Assembly (NCBI RefSeq): GCF_017426705.2
Contig: NZ_CP147251.1
Coordinates: 2,332,501-2,396,500 of the forward strand
DNA from: Enterococcus sp. DIV2402
GTDB lineage: Bacteria; Bacillota; Bacilli; Lactobacillales; Enterococcaceae
Direction of reading: 5' to 3'
DNA length: 64,000 bases
In this document: positions 9,347 to 18,712 of the stretch, piece by piece
Layout: the number at the start of each line of letters is the position of its first letter
Position numbering within the stretch: the stretch's first letter is position 1
The notes under the pieces: model-generated
Databases searched by the model: none
What the model was told of the DNA's origin: nothing
What the model saw: the letters and a program-made list of their open reading frames with translations, nothing else
Position numbers and translations under genes: made by a program

Positions 9347-10533
9347 TTTCGTTTTCCTTCCTCTATCCAATAGCAAGTAGTATCAGCTCGCTTATCCTTT
9401 CGAATAATCGAACGACTTCTCAATAGGAATTGCTTCTCTTTTAAACGAAATATATACCCTTTAATTTTGGGCTGCTCTCGGTTTGCAGGCGTTACCCAAT
9501 AGCAACCGCCACGAATTTGAGAAAAACATACCTTGCCATCTTGATTACTGGTTGTTATGGCAATCTGTTTGTGTCGTTTCGATAAAATAAATCGTTGTCC
9601 CACCAATGGTTCTCCATTTTTAAGGTAGATAAATTGAAAATCATAACGATATTTTCCGCTTTGATAATAAACAAATTTGCGCCACATCCAATAAGCAATG
9701 GAAACTAAAACTACTGGAATAGCCAACATGAATAACCAAAATCGCTGATAGTGGTACTTTTCTGTTTGCTCTTTTTCTTTTTCCATGACTTCTTCTATAT
9801 AAGGAATCCGATGAGCCGTGACTAATAAGCGATGCGTATTCACCATATAAGGTGTGCAAGTCACCAACGTTACTAAATCTTTCCCTTCCTTAATTTTCAA
9901 ATCCTCTAATTCATGTGGTAGTACTGTGTTAAACTGCTCAATTTGATAGGCTAATTTTTCTCCAGCAACGTCAAGATAGAACACATCATCTTGTTGTAAC
10001 TTTTCTAAATCAGTAAATAATAATTTATTGGGTAAACCGCTATGACCAGTAATTACCGAGTGGGTATCACTTCCACCAATTGGTAAAGAAGTTCCTTGTA
10101 AAACTGTCGCTCCTTTTTCTAACAACAGTGAATTGGTTTCATCAAACAACGGGAGACTAACATGGATTTTAGGAATATAGATGGCGCCAATTGTATGGTC
10201 TGAAAAATATTGGCGATCAGGATTCGGCGTATTGCCAATAGATTCTTCAAAAGGATCCTCCACTAAGCCCATTCCTGGAATATTGGTCGTTTGTTTATTA
10301 GTCCGAAGTACGTCATTTTGTTGCTTCATTTTCGATAAATGTTCTTCTCGTTCAGTCAGTAATTGTTCTTGATTTTCGCGATGCATTTTTTCAATCGTCT
10401 TCTGGTCATAATAGTTATTAATAGCGTCTACTACGAAGGGATAACTAAAAGTCACTGCACCAGTTAGAAATAATAACGCCATCAGTAGTTTCAATAAAAG
10501 ATTTATTCGTTCGTTTTTCAAGTTTTGATCCAT
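9343..10533 (-). CDS. Class C (pilus) sortase with Cna-B-like C-terminal extension
   Basis: A 396-residue sortase. It has an N-terminal membrane segment (about 12-34), lid motif VEDPFEES, catalytic HSVITGHSGLP, LVTLVTCTPY and HRLLVTAHRIPY, and a second membrane segment (about 265-285). Most class C sortases end there. This one continues for about 100 residues with LVGQRFILSKRHKQIA, then a Gly-X-Tyr turn, resembling a Cna-B/SpaA prealbumin-like fold followed by a basic tail. Topology predicts this part is inside the cell. It is the first gene after the major-pilin terminator. Confidence 0.88.
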   Translation of the reverse strand: MDQNLKNERINLLLKLLMALLFLTGAVTFSYPFVVDAINNYYDQKTIEKMHRENQEQLLTEREEHLSKMKQQNDVLRTNKQTTNIPGMGLVEDPFEESIGNTPNPDRQYFSDHTIGAIYIPKIHVSLPLFDETNSLLLEKGATVLQGTSLPIGGSDTHSVITGHSGLPNKLLFTDLEKLQQDDVFYLDVAGEKLAYQIEQFNTVLPHELEDLKIKEGKDLVTLVTCTPYMVNTHRLLVTAHRIPYIEEVMEKEKEQTEKYHYQRFWLFMLAIPVVLVSIAYWMWRKFVYYQSGKYRYDFQFIYLKNGEPLVGQRFILSKRHKQIAITTSNQDGKVCFSQIRGGCYWVTPANREQPKIKGYIFRLKEKQFLLRSRSIIRKDKRADTTCYWIEEGKRK

Positions 10534-10555
10534 CTTTAGCTCCTTTTCTCTAAAT

Positions 10556-10590
10556 AAAAAGGTAACTCCGAAAATGAAGTTACCTTTTTA
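10556..10590 (-). terminator. Terminator between major pilin and sortase genes
   Basis: Hairpin arms GGTAACT / AGTTACC with A-rich upstream and T-rich downstream sequence on the minus strand. It lies inside the pilus gene cluster and probably sets a high pilin-to-sortase ratio by partial termination. Confidence 0.75.
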
Positions 10591-10627
10591 TTCAAGTGAC
10601 CTTTGATAGAGAAAATCTAATTTCCCG

Positions 10628-12106
10628 CTAAGCTTCTGCTTGCGCTTTAGATTTTCTAAACCAACTATATGCACCTAACATGAGAGCTGCTCCAATTACT
10701 AGGTAAATATAAATTCCGCTACCCCCTGTTGATGGTAATAAGCCTTTAGGTGTATTGGGTACGGTAATTACTTGTGCTTCTTCATACGTTCCTACTTTGA
10801 CTTCAAATTTAATGGTACCGTCAGGAATTTTCACATATTTATCAGAAGGCGCTTTGGTTTCATTTAATGTATATTCTCCATCTTTTAAACCGATAACATT
10901 GACAGAACCATTCGCTAATGAAGTAATCGTACTTTTACTAGTTGCTGTATCTACCCAACCAATTAAAGCATACGCTGTACCGGCAGTGTTTAATTCAAAT
11001 TCGCCGTATTGACCCGCTTGATTAATCACTACAAATTCTGCACCTGCTAACGTTTTATCAGTATGCGCATCTTTTTTTACAATTTTCTTCCCGCCAGTTT
11101 GGAATTTTTCTTTTGGTGTTACTTCTGGTTGCGGAGTATCACCAATTTTGACATTTGCTTTGTTTCCTTCAATTGCATCCGGAACCAAATCTTTTGTTAA
11201 TTCCATTTGGTAATCAATGATAAGTGTGCTACCTGCTAATGCTTGAACAGTTGCTGAATTGGAGTTTAATGCTAGTGTGAAACCACCATCTCCATTGGCA
11301 GTAATTGTATAATCGCTCCCTGCAGTTAATCCGTCAGCAATCAAAGAATCTGCAATAAATTGCAAGCCCTCTGTTGGTGTATCCGTTACAGAATAGGTAA
11401 CATCTGCAATGTCGCTAGGAATATTTAATGTTAAGCGGAAGGCAATCTTCTGTCCTCTTTCCATATTATAACGAGTGCCATCTTCAGTAATCATGTCAAA
11501 TTCATCGATATTTTGAACAGTTTTTGTATCTTTTGATGTGATATTTTTAGGGTATAAATGCACATGATCTAATTTTTCATCTGTGAATTTTTCTGTGCTC
11601 GCATCAAAAGCATATGCTGGTAATGCTAATACAATTGGAGCCGCTTTTTGAGTGACTGTCACGTTCCCAGGTGTTTTAGTTTCAACAAATAAATAGACTG
11701 CATCTAATCCACCACTTTTTTCTGGTAAATTGAAAGTTGCTGCTCCCAGTTCATTGGTCGTAACACTAGTTAAACCAGTGAAACTATTAGGATTAGCCGT
11801 ATAAGCAGCAATAACTGCAGCTTGTGCGGTTGCTTGGTCTGCATTTTCAACCGCTGCATGATATTGTGTGGTCACATCATAAACAGTGAAAACTGCTCCA
11901 GGTAAAGCTTCTCCACCAAAATCAGTCATTTCCTTCCCTGTATTTTGACGAGGATACCCTTCTGGATACTCATCATTAAAAATCACTTTGTGTAATGTCA
12001 CCGGAACTTTCGCATCATCTGCATAAGCTGTTGCAGAACCAAAAATTCCCACCAATAGTGGTAATACCAATAAAGACATAAAAATACTTTTTACAACCTT
12101 TTTCAT
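10628..12106 (-). CDS. Major pilin (backbone) with LPSTG anchor
   Basis: A 492-residue surface protein with a Sec signal peptide (about 1-29, ending SATAYA). The pilin motif VHLYPKNI (about residue 180) carries the Lys used for sortase polymerisation. Cna-B-like/isopeptide domains and an E-box (YTLNETKAPS) follow, and then LPSTG, a hydrophobic segment and a basic tail. This arrangement is that of a class C sortase-polymerised backbone pilin (BcpA/EbpC type). The gene follows the minor pilin and has a strong AGGAGGAAA ribosome-binding site. Confidence 0.92.
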   Translation of the reverse strand: MKKVVKSIFMSLLVLPLLVGIFGSATAYADDAKVPVTLHKVIFNDEYPEGYPRQNTGKEMTDFGGEALPGAVFTVYDVTTQYHAAVENADQATAQAAVIAAYTANPNSFTGLTSVTTNELGAATFNLPEKSGGLDAVYLFVETKTPGNVTVTQKAAPIVLALPAYAFDASTEKFTDEKLDHVHLYPKNITSKDTKTVQNIDEFDMITEDGTRYNMERGQKIAFRLTLNIPSDIADVTYSVTDTPTEGLQFIADSLIADGLTAGSDYTITANGDGGFTLALNSNSATVQALAGSTLIIDYQMELTKDLVPDAIEGNKANVKIGDTPQPEVTPKEKFQTGGKKIVKKDAHTDKTLAGAEFVVINQAGQYGEFELNTAGTAYALIGWVDTATSKSTITSLANGSVNVIGLKDGEYTLNETKAPSDKYVKIPDGTIKFEVKVGTYEEAQVITVPNTPKGLLPSTGGSGIYIYLVIGAALMLGAYSWFRKSKAQAEA

Positions 12107-12182
12107 TTAATTTCCTCCTAAATGCTTATTAATAATTTTGGATACTATTTTTTGAAAATTGGGGAATTCGCTAATAACTTTT

Positions 12183-12965
12183 TTATTTCGTCTGATTATT
12201 TACTTGTTTTCGATAAAGCAAAAACGCAATCGTCAATAAAGCAATACCTAAGATACTAATCATTGACTTTGCTTCTCCGGTAATTGGCAACGATGGTTTC
12301 CCAGGCTTGCTGGGTTTTTCCGGTGTCGGTTGCTCAGGTTTTGGTGGTTCTGGTTTTTTAGGAAGCTCAACACCACTATTCTTAGGATATAAATGAATTG
12401 TTGAAAGATAACTTCCAGATACTGATGGATTTTCAATTGGCAATACTACCAGCATTGGTGCTGCTAATTCACGGATTTCTTGTCCCTCTATTGCGGGTGC
12501 TTTTGTTTCTAAAAATAGATACGCACTATTATTAATAGCAGGCGTTACGTTTACAATAGCTACTCCATCTTCATTTGCTACAGTAGTTGTCACCACTTCT
12601 TGAAGCAACGGATTATTTACATCACTAGAAAATTTTCCTCTTAATTCTTGCATCGGTGTATTCATTACTTTAGTCATTAAAGTTTCTAATGATTGTGTTT
12701 GCAATTCTTCTGCAACCCAATCTGTAACCTCATAGACTTCAAAAGTAACATTATTTAACCCATACGTTTCTCCATCGTTACTATCCATTTCCAGACCGGT
12801 ATTTTGTGTATAATCTGGCGTAGCATTGAAATCTTTGAACATTTTTTTGTGTAAAACAAATTCAATGGCGGATTCTTTTTCTTCCGCATGAATAGACGTC
12901 GGATAAATAGTTGACGCAAAAGAAATAACGAGCAGGATTATGACAGTTGAAAAAATTTTTTTCAT
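12183..12965 (-). CDS. Minor pilin with LPITG anchor
   Basis: A 260-residue protein with a signal peptide (about 1-27). An N-terminal domain resembles that of the major pilin (FVLHKKMFKDFN, then QNTGLEMDSNDGETYG). It carries the pilin motif IHLYPKNSG, a Pro/Lys/Glu-rich spacer (KPEPPKPEQPTPEKP), then LPITG, a membrane segment and a short basic tail. It is probably the base subunit, since such Pro-rich LPxTG proteins often link the fibre to the wall; that role is inference. It is almost contiguous with the upstream tip gene. Confidence 0.85.
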   Translation of the reverse strand: MKKIFSTVIILLVISFASTIYPTSIHAEEKESAIEFVLHKKMFKDFNATPDYTQNTGLEMDSNDGETYGLNNVTFEVYEVTDWVAEELQTQSLETLMTKVMNTPMQELRGKFSSDVNNPLLQEVVTTTVANEDGVAIVNVTPAINNSAYLFLETKAPAIEGQEIRELAAPMLVVLPIENPSVSGSYLSTIHLYPKNSGVELPKKPEPPKPEQPTPEKPSKPGKPSLPITGEAKSMISILGIALLTIAFLLYRKQVNNQTK

Positions 12966-12966
12966 C

Positions 12967-15900
12967 TTACTCTAGCTCCTTTCGATTGCGATAAACATAA
13001 TATCCGCCAATAACAATTCCGATACCAACTACCAGTAATGAACTAATAACAAATACCTTTCTCCCTTGACCACCCGTTGCTGGTAACAATCCTTTTGGCG
13101 TATTGGCAATGGTGACTTCAATTGTATTGTTGCTTTCATCTTTTAAAACAACTTCAATTGCTTCTTCATTCATTGCTTGATTTCCATAATTAACAGTGAC
13201 TATGCCTGTGTCAGAAATAACTACTTTAAAGATCTCTTCAAGCACCACAAAGCCTTCTGGAGCAGCTACTTCTTTGATTAAGTAAGTCCCTGGTTTAAAT
13301 AAGAATAGGTCATCCGAATCATCCGCAATAAATTTCCCAGTACCTTCACTGTTGGTAGTTAGTTTGGCAAGAAGCTGATCTTCACCTTGTTTTCGAACCT
13401 CAAAGACCGCTCCCGCAAGTTTTTGATTTGTCTGAGCATCTTTTTTCAGAATTGAAAATTCAAATTGGCGTAATTGATTGTATTTAGCAAAGACAAATAC
13501 TTTTTTATTATTGTCATTACTTAGATACCAACCATCTGATGAAGGGAGTGTATCCCTTTGAATTATCGTCCCTTGTTCATCTTTTAAATTCCCTTCAATG
13601 TCTACTTGAAATTTAAAGATGGTATCATCGACTTTATAACCAGTAGGTGTAACGGTTTCTTGAAGACTATAAAACCCAGGTGTAAGAGACTTAGTTGAAG
13701 TGACATCATTGGCAATCAAATCATCAGGTTCGCCTACAATTGTACCAGTACCATTCCAACTGTCTTCGTACTTTCTTAAAGTTAAACGCGCGCCATTTAA
13801 CTGCTCATTATTTTCTTTGGAATATTTTTCAGTTGCTATTAATAACTTTTTAAATTGATTCTCAATAGTATAGTGAATGGTATTTCCTTCAATTGTAATA
13901 CCGTCTTTTTTATTATTAATCGTGACTACGCCTGTATCACTTACTTTAATAATCCATTGATCATTAGATAGTGTGTGACCATTTGGCGCTTGGATTTCTG
14001 TTAAAGCATATTCACTATTCAATTCTAGTTTCGTCTCTTCTAATTGATACGTACCATCCTGTTTATCGGTTAACAGCACGCCTTCATTTGGAAGATTTCC
14101 ACCGGTTAATTTAAATTGAGCACCTGTCAACGGTTGAGATTCTTGGTCAGAAATTTTAACTATTTTTAGCCCTAATGGAGTGAAAATTTTTCTGTTGATC
14201 CAAGTCGTTCCGTCTTCATTAGAAGTTGCTTCATAGCCATCGGGCACATTTAATTCAGAAAATTTATAAATAAAATCGTTGCCTTGATTATTAAATTTAG
14301 GCAACCACAATGTTTCTTGACCACCTTGTGTTTTAGAAATTTTTTCAATATTTTGTCTTTCCCACGTATCGGACTCAGAAGACACTAGGCGAAGATACCC
14401 CGTTTTCCACGCTTCATTAGTAATCGTTTTACTACGTTCAACAGAAAAATCTAAATAATCTGGACGATGGGAGGTATCTTTATCGTATTCCTCCCAAATC
14501 TTTTTCAAGTTCAACTTGATACCTGGAGCTTTGGCAGATGGTATACCAAAATCTATTTGATTATTTGGGTTATTTCCATCTGGTGTTAATTTAGTTGGAC
14601 CATTCATTGGGTACCATTTTTCAGGAGTAAAATCCTCATCTTCCGTATTAATACGTACTTGATAGTGAAATTGAACTTCTTGTCCTTTTCCTAAATTCAA
14701 CTCTGTTACATCTAATTTTCCATTAGAAATTGCTGCAGTAGGTAAATTTGAGATATTGGTACTTCCAACACTACGAACTGTGACATTAGTTGAATCATAA
14801 GAAAACTGGGTACCAATTGGATCAATAATCGAACCATCCACAATCGTATTAAACGAAGCGACTACATTTTGAGCTTGTTCTAATAAATAATCAGTCACTT
14901 CTGCCGTTGTTTCTGCATCTCGATATAATCCAGGTGATGCAAGTAAACTAGCTCTTGCTCTTACTTGTGCTTCAGTTAAATAATTTAGATCGGCTCCTAA
15001 CTGAATTCCTAATGTATGAAGAATAGAGCCACTATTCTGGGCTATTTTGGCCGCACCTAATGTAGCTGCCCAAGTATTCCAAATTCTAATGCCATTAGTT
15101 GTATCATAATATCTTCCATTACCACTATTAGGCGGTATGATATTTGGGTCGCTGTTGCTACTAGTCCCCGCAGTATAGTTTGACCAAGAATTAAACGCCC
15201 CACTTCGTAATCCAGATGTATTCCCTGGCTGATCTTGATGTGAATTATGAAAACTTGTCCCATAAACGGTACCATTTTCCATAACTGCTTGTGTCACTCT
15301 TTTTGAAAAGGTAGGAACGCCATCCGTCAGTAAAATCATCATTTTGTTACTGTTGGTACTGGATAAAAGCATATCATTGCCTTTTTCAATTCCATTTTGA
15401 GTGAATGTGCCACCATTAAACGTTTGACTCAATGCATTATTAATATTTGTTACATGTTGAGTATCGGATACAGGTTTAATTGGTTGCTGAATTAAATCAA
15501 CATACCCAGGACTCGAATAACCTACAAACCCAACATTTACGTAATTGCCAATGCCCGCTTGATTAATCAGCTGAAAAAATTCTTTTACACCTGCACGAAC
15601 TGCTCCAGCTCGGTCATTCCAGCCATTACTGCTACTAGGCTCCATGCTTCCAGACATATCAACAACCAGCACAATATCTACCGGTTCAATATTCTCTTTC
15701 TGATTTCCACGTACATTCAAATAGACATCATATAATCCTGGAGTACTGGTTTCTTTGGCATATTTACGAATAGCAAAGTCAGCATCTTGTCCAGTACCAC
15801 CATATTCGATATAAGAATCTGTTACATTGTTAGAATTTCCATCCCAACTATTGTTTCCATCCCAACCACTTGCTCCGAATTTTTTTCCTTGATGATTTCT

Positions 15901-16749
15901 AACAGTTTGGTTATTTGTTGGATTCCAGTAATGTTTTGGATAAGTACCATTTTCGTTCGTTGTATATTCTGGATTGATTGCTGGATAATTCGTTAAACTA
16001 TCAAGCGAACTCGCAATACTGAAATTTCCATTAGGTTCAAATGTATCGCTATTGGCATCTAAATTTTCTTCTGTTGTTTCTTTTTCAGAACTTGTCGTTG
16101 TTTGGGACGGTTCTGTGCTGTCCAATGATTCTTGTTCACTTTCCGTACGAGCTGTTGAATTCGGTTTGTCATCTGTAACAGCTTCTTCTTGCTGTGTATT
16201 CGTCATTTCTATTTCAGAGCTTTCAATCGTGGTTGACTCAACAGGGATTTCGTTTTTTGGGTTCACAACTGGCAGACGTAATTGATGTGGTCCTTCTATC
16301 TCGGATGTAAAAACATCTGTTGTAATTGTTTCAGTCTCGGATAATTCATCTGCTTGTATTCTCAGCATGACATTTGTAACTGAAAGCTCAGTTACTAGCT
16401 CCACTGTACCAGTAGCTGTTTCTGAAAATTCATCTTGAACAAACCAATTATTCTCATAGTTCCAGCCATCAACTGATTGAAAAGGAATACTTTTTCCATC
16501 GGCAATCAATTCCAACTTTAGCTTTTGTTTCGTATTGGCAGTTTTCTGATACGAATAATTAAATTTCCAATTAATTTTCTCGTTCGTTTCACTTGAAACA
16601 TAGTTAATTTTTAATTCAGGTGTATCAATTATTTTTTCAGAAATAGTTTCTTTTTCATCACCAAAAACTTGATATGCTTGGGTTAGTGGTAATAAAAAAT
16701 TGATAATTAATACGAGTAAAACAAATCCTATAAAGTGCTTCTTTCTCAT
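12967..16749 (-). CDS. Pilus tip adhesin with von Willebrand A domain and LPATG anchor
   Basis: A 1260-residue secreted protein. After the signal peptide (about 1-25) come a beta-rich region, a Ser/Thr/Glu-rich linker (about 165-235), and a VWA domain whose MIDAS motif DMSGS is near residue 365. Several Cna-B domains in the C-terminal half carry E-box-like YQLEETKLE, YSLQETVTPTGY and YLIKEVAAPEGF, followed by LPATG, a membrane helix and a basic end. The plan matches tip adhesins such as EbpA and RrgA. It is first in the pilus operon and has an AGGGGGAGGAG ribosome-binding site. Confidence 0.92.
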   Translation of the reverse strand: MRKKHFIGFVLLVLIINFLLPLTQAYQVFGDEKETISEKIIDTPELKINYVSSETNEKINWKFNYSYQKTANTKQKLKLELIADGKSIPFQSVDGWNYENNWFVQDEFSETATGTVELVTELSVTNVMLRIQADELSETETITTDVFTSEIEGPHQLRLPVVNPKNEIPVESTTIESSEIEMTNTQQEEAVTDDKPNSTARTESEQESLDSTEPSQTTTSSEKETTEENLDANSDTFEPNGNFSIASSLDSLTNYPAINPEYTTNENGTYPKHYWNPTNNQTVRNHQGKKFGASGWDGNNSWDGNSNNVTDSYIEYGGTGQDADFAIRKYAKETSTPGLYDVYLNVRGNQKENIEPVDIVLVVDMSGSMEPSSSNGWNDRAGAVRAGVKEFFQLINQAGIGNYVNVGFVGYSSPGYVDLIQQPIKPVSDTQHVTNINNALSQTFNGGTFTQNGIEKGNDMLLSSTNSNKMMILLTDGVPTFSKRVTQAVMENGTVYGTSFHNSHQDQPGNTSGLRSGAFNSWSNYTAGTSSNSDPNIIPPNSGNGRYYDTTNGIRIWNTWAATLGAAKIAQNSGSILHTLGIQLGADLNYLTEAQVRARASLLASPGLYRDAETTAEVTDYLLEQAQNVVASFNTIVDGSIIDPIGTQFSYDSTNVTVRSVGSTNISNLPTAAISNGKLDVTELNLGKGQEVQFHYQVRINTEDEDFTPEKWYPMNGPTKLTPDGNNPNNQIDFGIPSAKAPGIKLNLKKIWEEYDKDTSHRPDYLDFSVERSKTITNEAWKTGYLRLVSSESDTWERQNIEKISKTQGGQETLWLPKFNNQGNDFIYKFSELNVPDGYEATSNEDGTTWINRKIFTPLGLKIVKISDQESQPLTGAQFKLTGGNLPNEGVLLTDKQDGTYQLEETKLELNSEYALTEIQAPNGHTLSNDQWIIKVSDTGVVTINNKKDGITIEGNTIHYTIENQFKKLLIATEKYSKENNEQLNGARLTLRKYEDSWNGTGTIVGEPDDLIANDVTSTKSLTPGFYSLQETVTPTGYKVDDTIFKFQVDIEGNLKDEQGTIIQRDTLPSSDGWYLSNDNNKKVFVFAKYNQLRQFEFSILKKDAQTNQKLAGAVFEVRKQGEDQLLAKLTTNSEGTGKFIADDSDDLFLFKPGTYLIKEVAAPEGFVVLEEIFKVVISDTGIVTVNYGNQAMNEEAIEVVLKDESNNTIEVTIANTPKGLLPATGGQGRKVFVISSLLVVGIGIVIGGYYVYRNRKELE

Positions 16750-17072
16750 TCTCCTCCCCCTTTCTCGCCTTTATCTTATAACAATTAAATTGGGGAATAT
16801 ATTTCATAATCAACCCCTCAGAAAAGCTAAAAAGAGACATTTTTATAAAAAATATCCCTTTTTTATAATTTTATATTAATTATTAAACGTTATAATTAGC
16901 TACTTCAAAGCATTATCATAATCTAATGTCTTAAAAACCCTCCAACATAAATTCCTCACATCTGAAAAATCTCGTTTTTGCACCTTTAGATGTTTCATTT
17001 TAGAACATATTGTATATAAAAAAATAAGTTATCATTAAAATAGTATTTTTTTCACAAAGGGGAGGGTAAAGC
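16750..17072. promoter_or_regulatory. Divergent intergenic region of the pilus locus
   Basis: This very AT-rich 323 bp region separates the pilus operon from the plus-strand Mga-like regulator and must hold both promoters. A TATAAGAT-like -10 is seen on the minus strand near the tip gene, and TATATAAA/TAAAAT elements on the plus strand near the regulator. I found no perfect operator repeat. No gene is visible inside. Confidence 0.5.
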
Positions 17073-18521
17073 ATGCTCGGTTTTGATTCATCTGTGTGGA
17101 TTATGTTTGATATTATTCAACTGTTAGATAATCAAACAGATTATATTTCAAGTGAAAATCTATTATTTTTACTTGGTTATTCTAATATTACACAGGTAAA
17201 AAAATTATGTAAAAAACTGCAAGATGATATAAAAAAGTGTTATACAGAGAAAGAAATGACTCTAGTTATTAACAAACGACATGGGATTCGGTTATTACGG
17301 CATCCAACTTGTAGTTTTCAGGACTTATTTAACTTGATATTATCTGAGGATATTGCCTATTGTATTTTTAAAGAGGTACTTATTCAACGAGTTGTTTCAG
17401 TTAAAGAATTACGCGATCATTATTTTGTCAGCTTCTCAACCATTAAAAGAAAAGTGAAAGAAATCAATAACACGATAAACAATTACGATTTGCATATTAC
17501 AGTTTCACATCAATTAAAAATCCGTGGGAAAGAATCAACTATTCGTTGTTTTTCTTTTTTTATCTTATTTATGATGCATCGGCAATTATCAAATATTCCC
17601 TGGATAGAAAATAAAGAAAAATATTTTAATCTAGCAAAGCAAATCAGCCACTCACTAAATTTAAACTTTACTTTTGTACAAGAAGAAATTTTAGGCCTAC
17701 AATTGTTTATCTGTTGTTCAGCAATTGAAAGAAATTATTCCTTCTATTTTAAGGAAATGAAATTTCCTTTTATTAAAGATATAGATTTTCCAGCTAAACC
17801 TGATTTTCTTACTGATTGGAACAATGAAGAATGGTATTTCCTTTTGCTAATGGTTCACAACTCAAATTTATCGAACTATACAATTCCTTTAGGTTTCGAT
17901 AATCTGTATACGCCAGAATTGGAGCACGACTACAAACTTTGGATAGCTCTTTTTGAAAAACATGTCGCTCCTTTTGACGATACTCAGGCTGAATTCATTT
18001 ATCAAAATTTTATTCGACTATACTTAGGAAGTTTCTTTTTTAAAATAGATCAAAAACTACTTCTCTCATTTCCAGGTATTGGCTTTAAAATCAAAGAGCA
18101 TGCGCAGCCCTACTTCTTTACCCAAGTTCAAAAACTATGGTATGACTTTTCCGAACAATGTGGGACATGGGCGCACAATCATTTTGAAATGCAAAGTGTC
18201 TTGTTATGTCAATATCTATTATCTGCGAAAAGACTTCTACCAAAAATCAATATTTATCTCTATACTGATCTATCTGATTTATTTTTAGAACATATAAAAA
18301 ATGGGATAAACTCTTATTTTGCTAGTAAATATAATATTGTTTTTGTAAATAAACCTGAAGAAAGTGATTTAATCGTAGGTACAACTAAATATCCCCAAAC
18401 GGCAAGTTCTATGTATCAGCATCAAATACTCATTCAAGGATTACTAACGCAACAAGACTATCAACATCTTGTAGAAATAATAAAAGAGCTACTAATTCAT
18501 ACTAAAGAATCAAATTTATAA
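17073..18521 (+). CDS. Mga/AtxA-like transcriptional regulator, pilus locus (divergent)
   Basis: A 482-residue paralogue of the other regulator in this locus, with the same architecture. The N-terminal helix-turn-helix has YSNITQVKKLCKKLQDDI, the second has VSFSTIKRKVKEINNTI, and a PRD-like middle and a C-terminal EIIB-like region ending DYQHLVEIIKELL follow. It is transcribed away from the tip adhesin gene, as expected for an EbpR-like activator of that operon. The ribosome-binding site is AAGGGGAGGG. Which genes it controls is inference from position. Confidence 0.8.
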   Translation: MLGFDSSVWIMFDIIQLLDNQTDYISSENLLFLLGYSNITQVKKLCKKLQDDIKKCYTEKEMTLVINKRHGIRLLRHPTCSFQDLFNLILSEDIAYCIFKEVLIQRVVSVKELRDHYFVSFSTIKRKVKEINNTINNYDLHITVSHQLKIRGKESTIRCFSFFILFMMHRQLSNIPWIENKEKYFNLAKQISHSLNLNFTFVQEEILGLQLFICCSAIERNYSFYFKEMKFPFIKDIDFPAKPDFLTDWNNEEWYFLLLMVHNSNLSNYTIPLGFDNLYTPELEHDYKLWIALFEKHVAPFDDTQAEFIYQNFIRLYLGSFFFKIDQKLLLSFPGIGFKIKEHAQPYFFTQVQKLWYDFSEQCGTWAHNHFEMQSVLLCQYLLSAKRLLPKINIYLYTDLSDLFLEHIKNGINSYFASKYNIVFVNKPEESDLIVGTTKYPQTASSMYQHQILIQGLLTQQDYQHLVEIIKELLIHTKESNL

Positions 18522-18610
18522 TAAGCAAAACTCTCTAAATTTTTTATAACTGTTTTAAAAATATAAATTTCACACTAAAAAGACTGCAATACAAGTCATT
18601 TTAACAAAAA

Positions 18611-18668
18611 AATACCCGAACAATAGCGAGACTTCTTTAAGGAGATTCTCTTATATCGTTCGGGTATT
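18611..18668 (-). terminator. Terminator after thrS
   Basis: Long imperfect hairpin with outer arms AATACCCGAAC / GTTCGGGTATT followed by T's on the minus strand. It is about 50 nt beyond the thrS stop, and may also serve the convergent regulator gene. Confidence 0.75.
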
Positions 18669-18712
18669 TTAATTTTGTTTGTATTTGTACCGTCGTCTCT
18701 TTACATTTGTTA

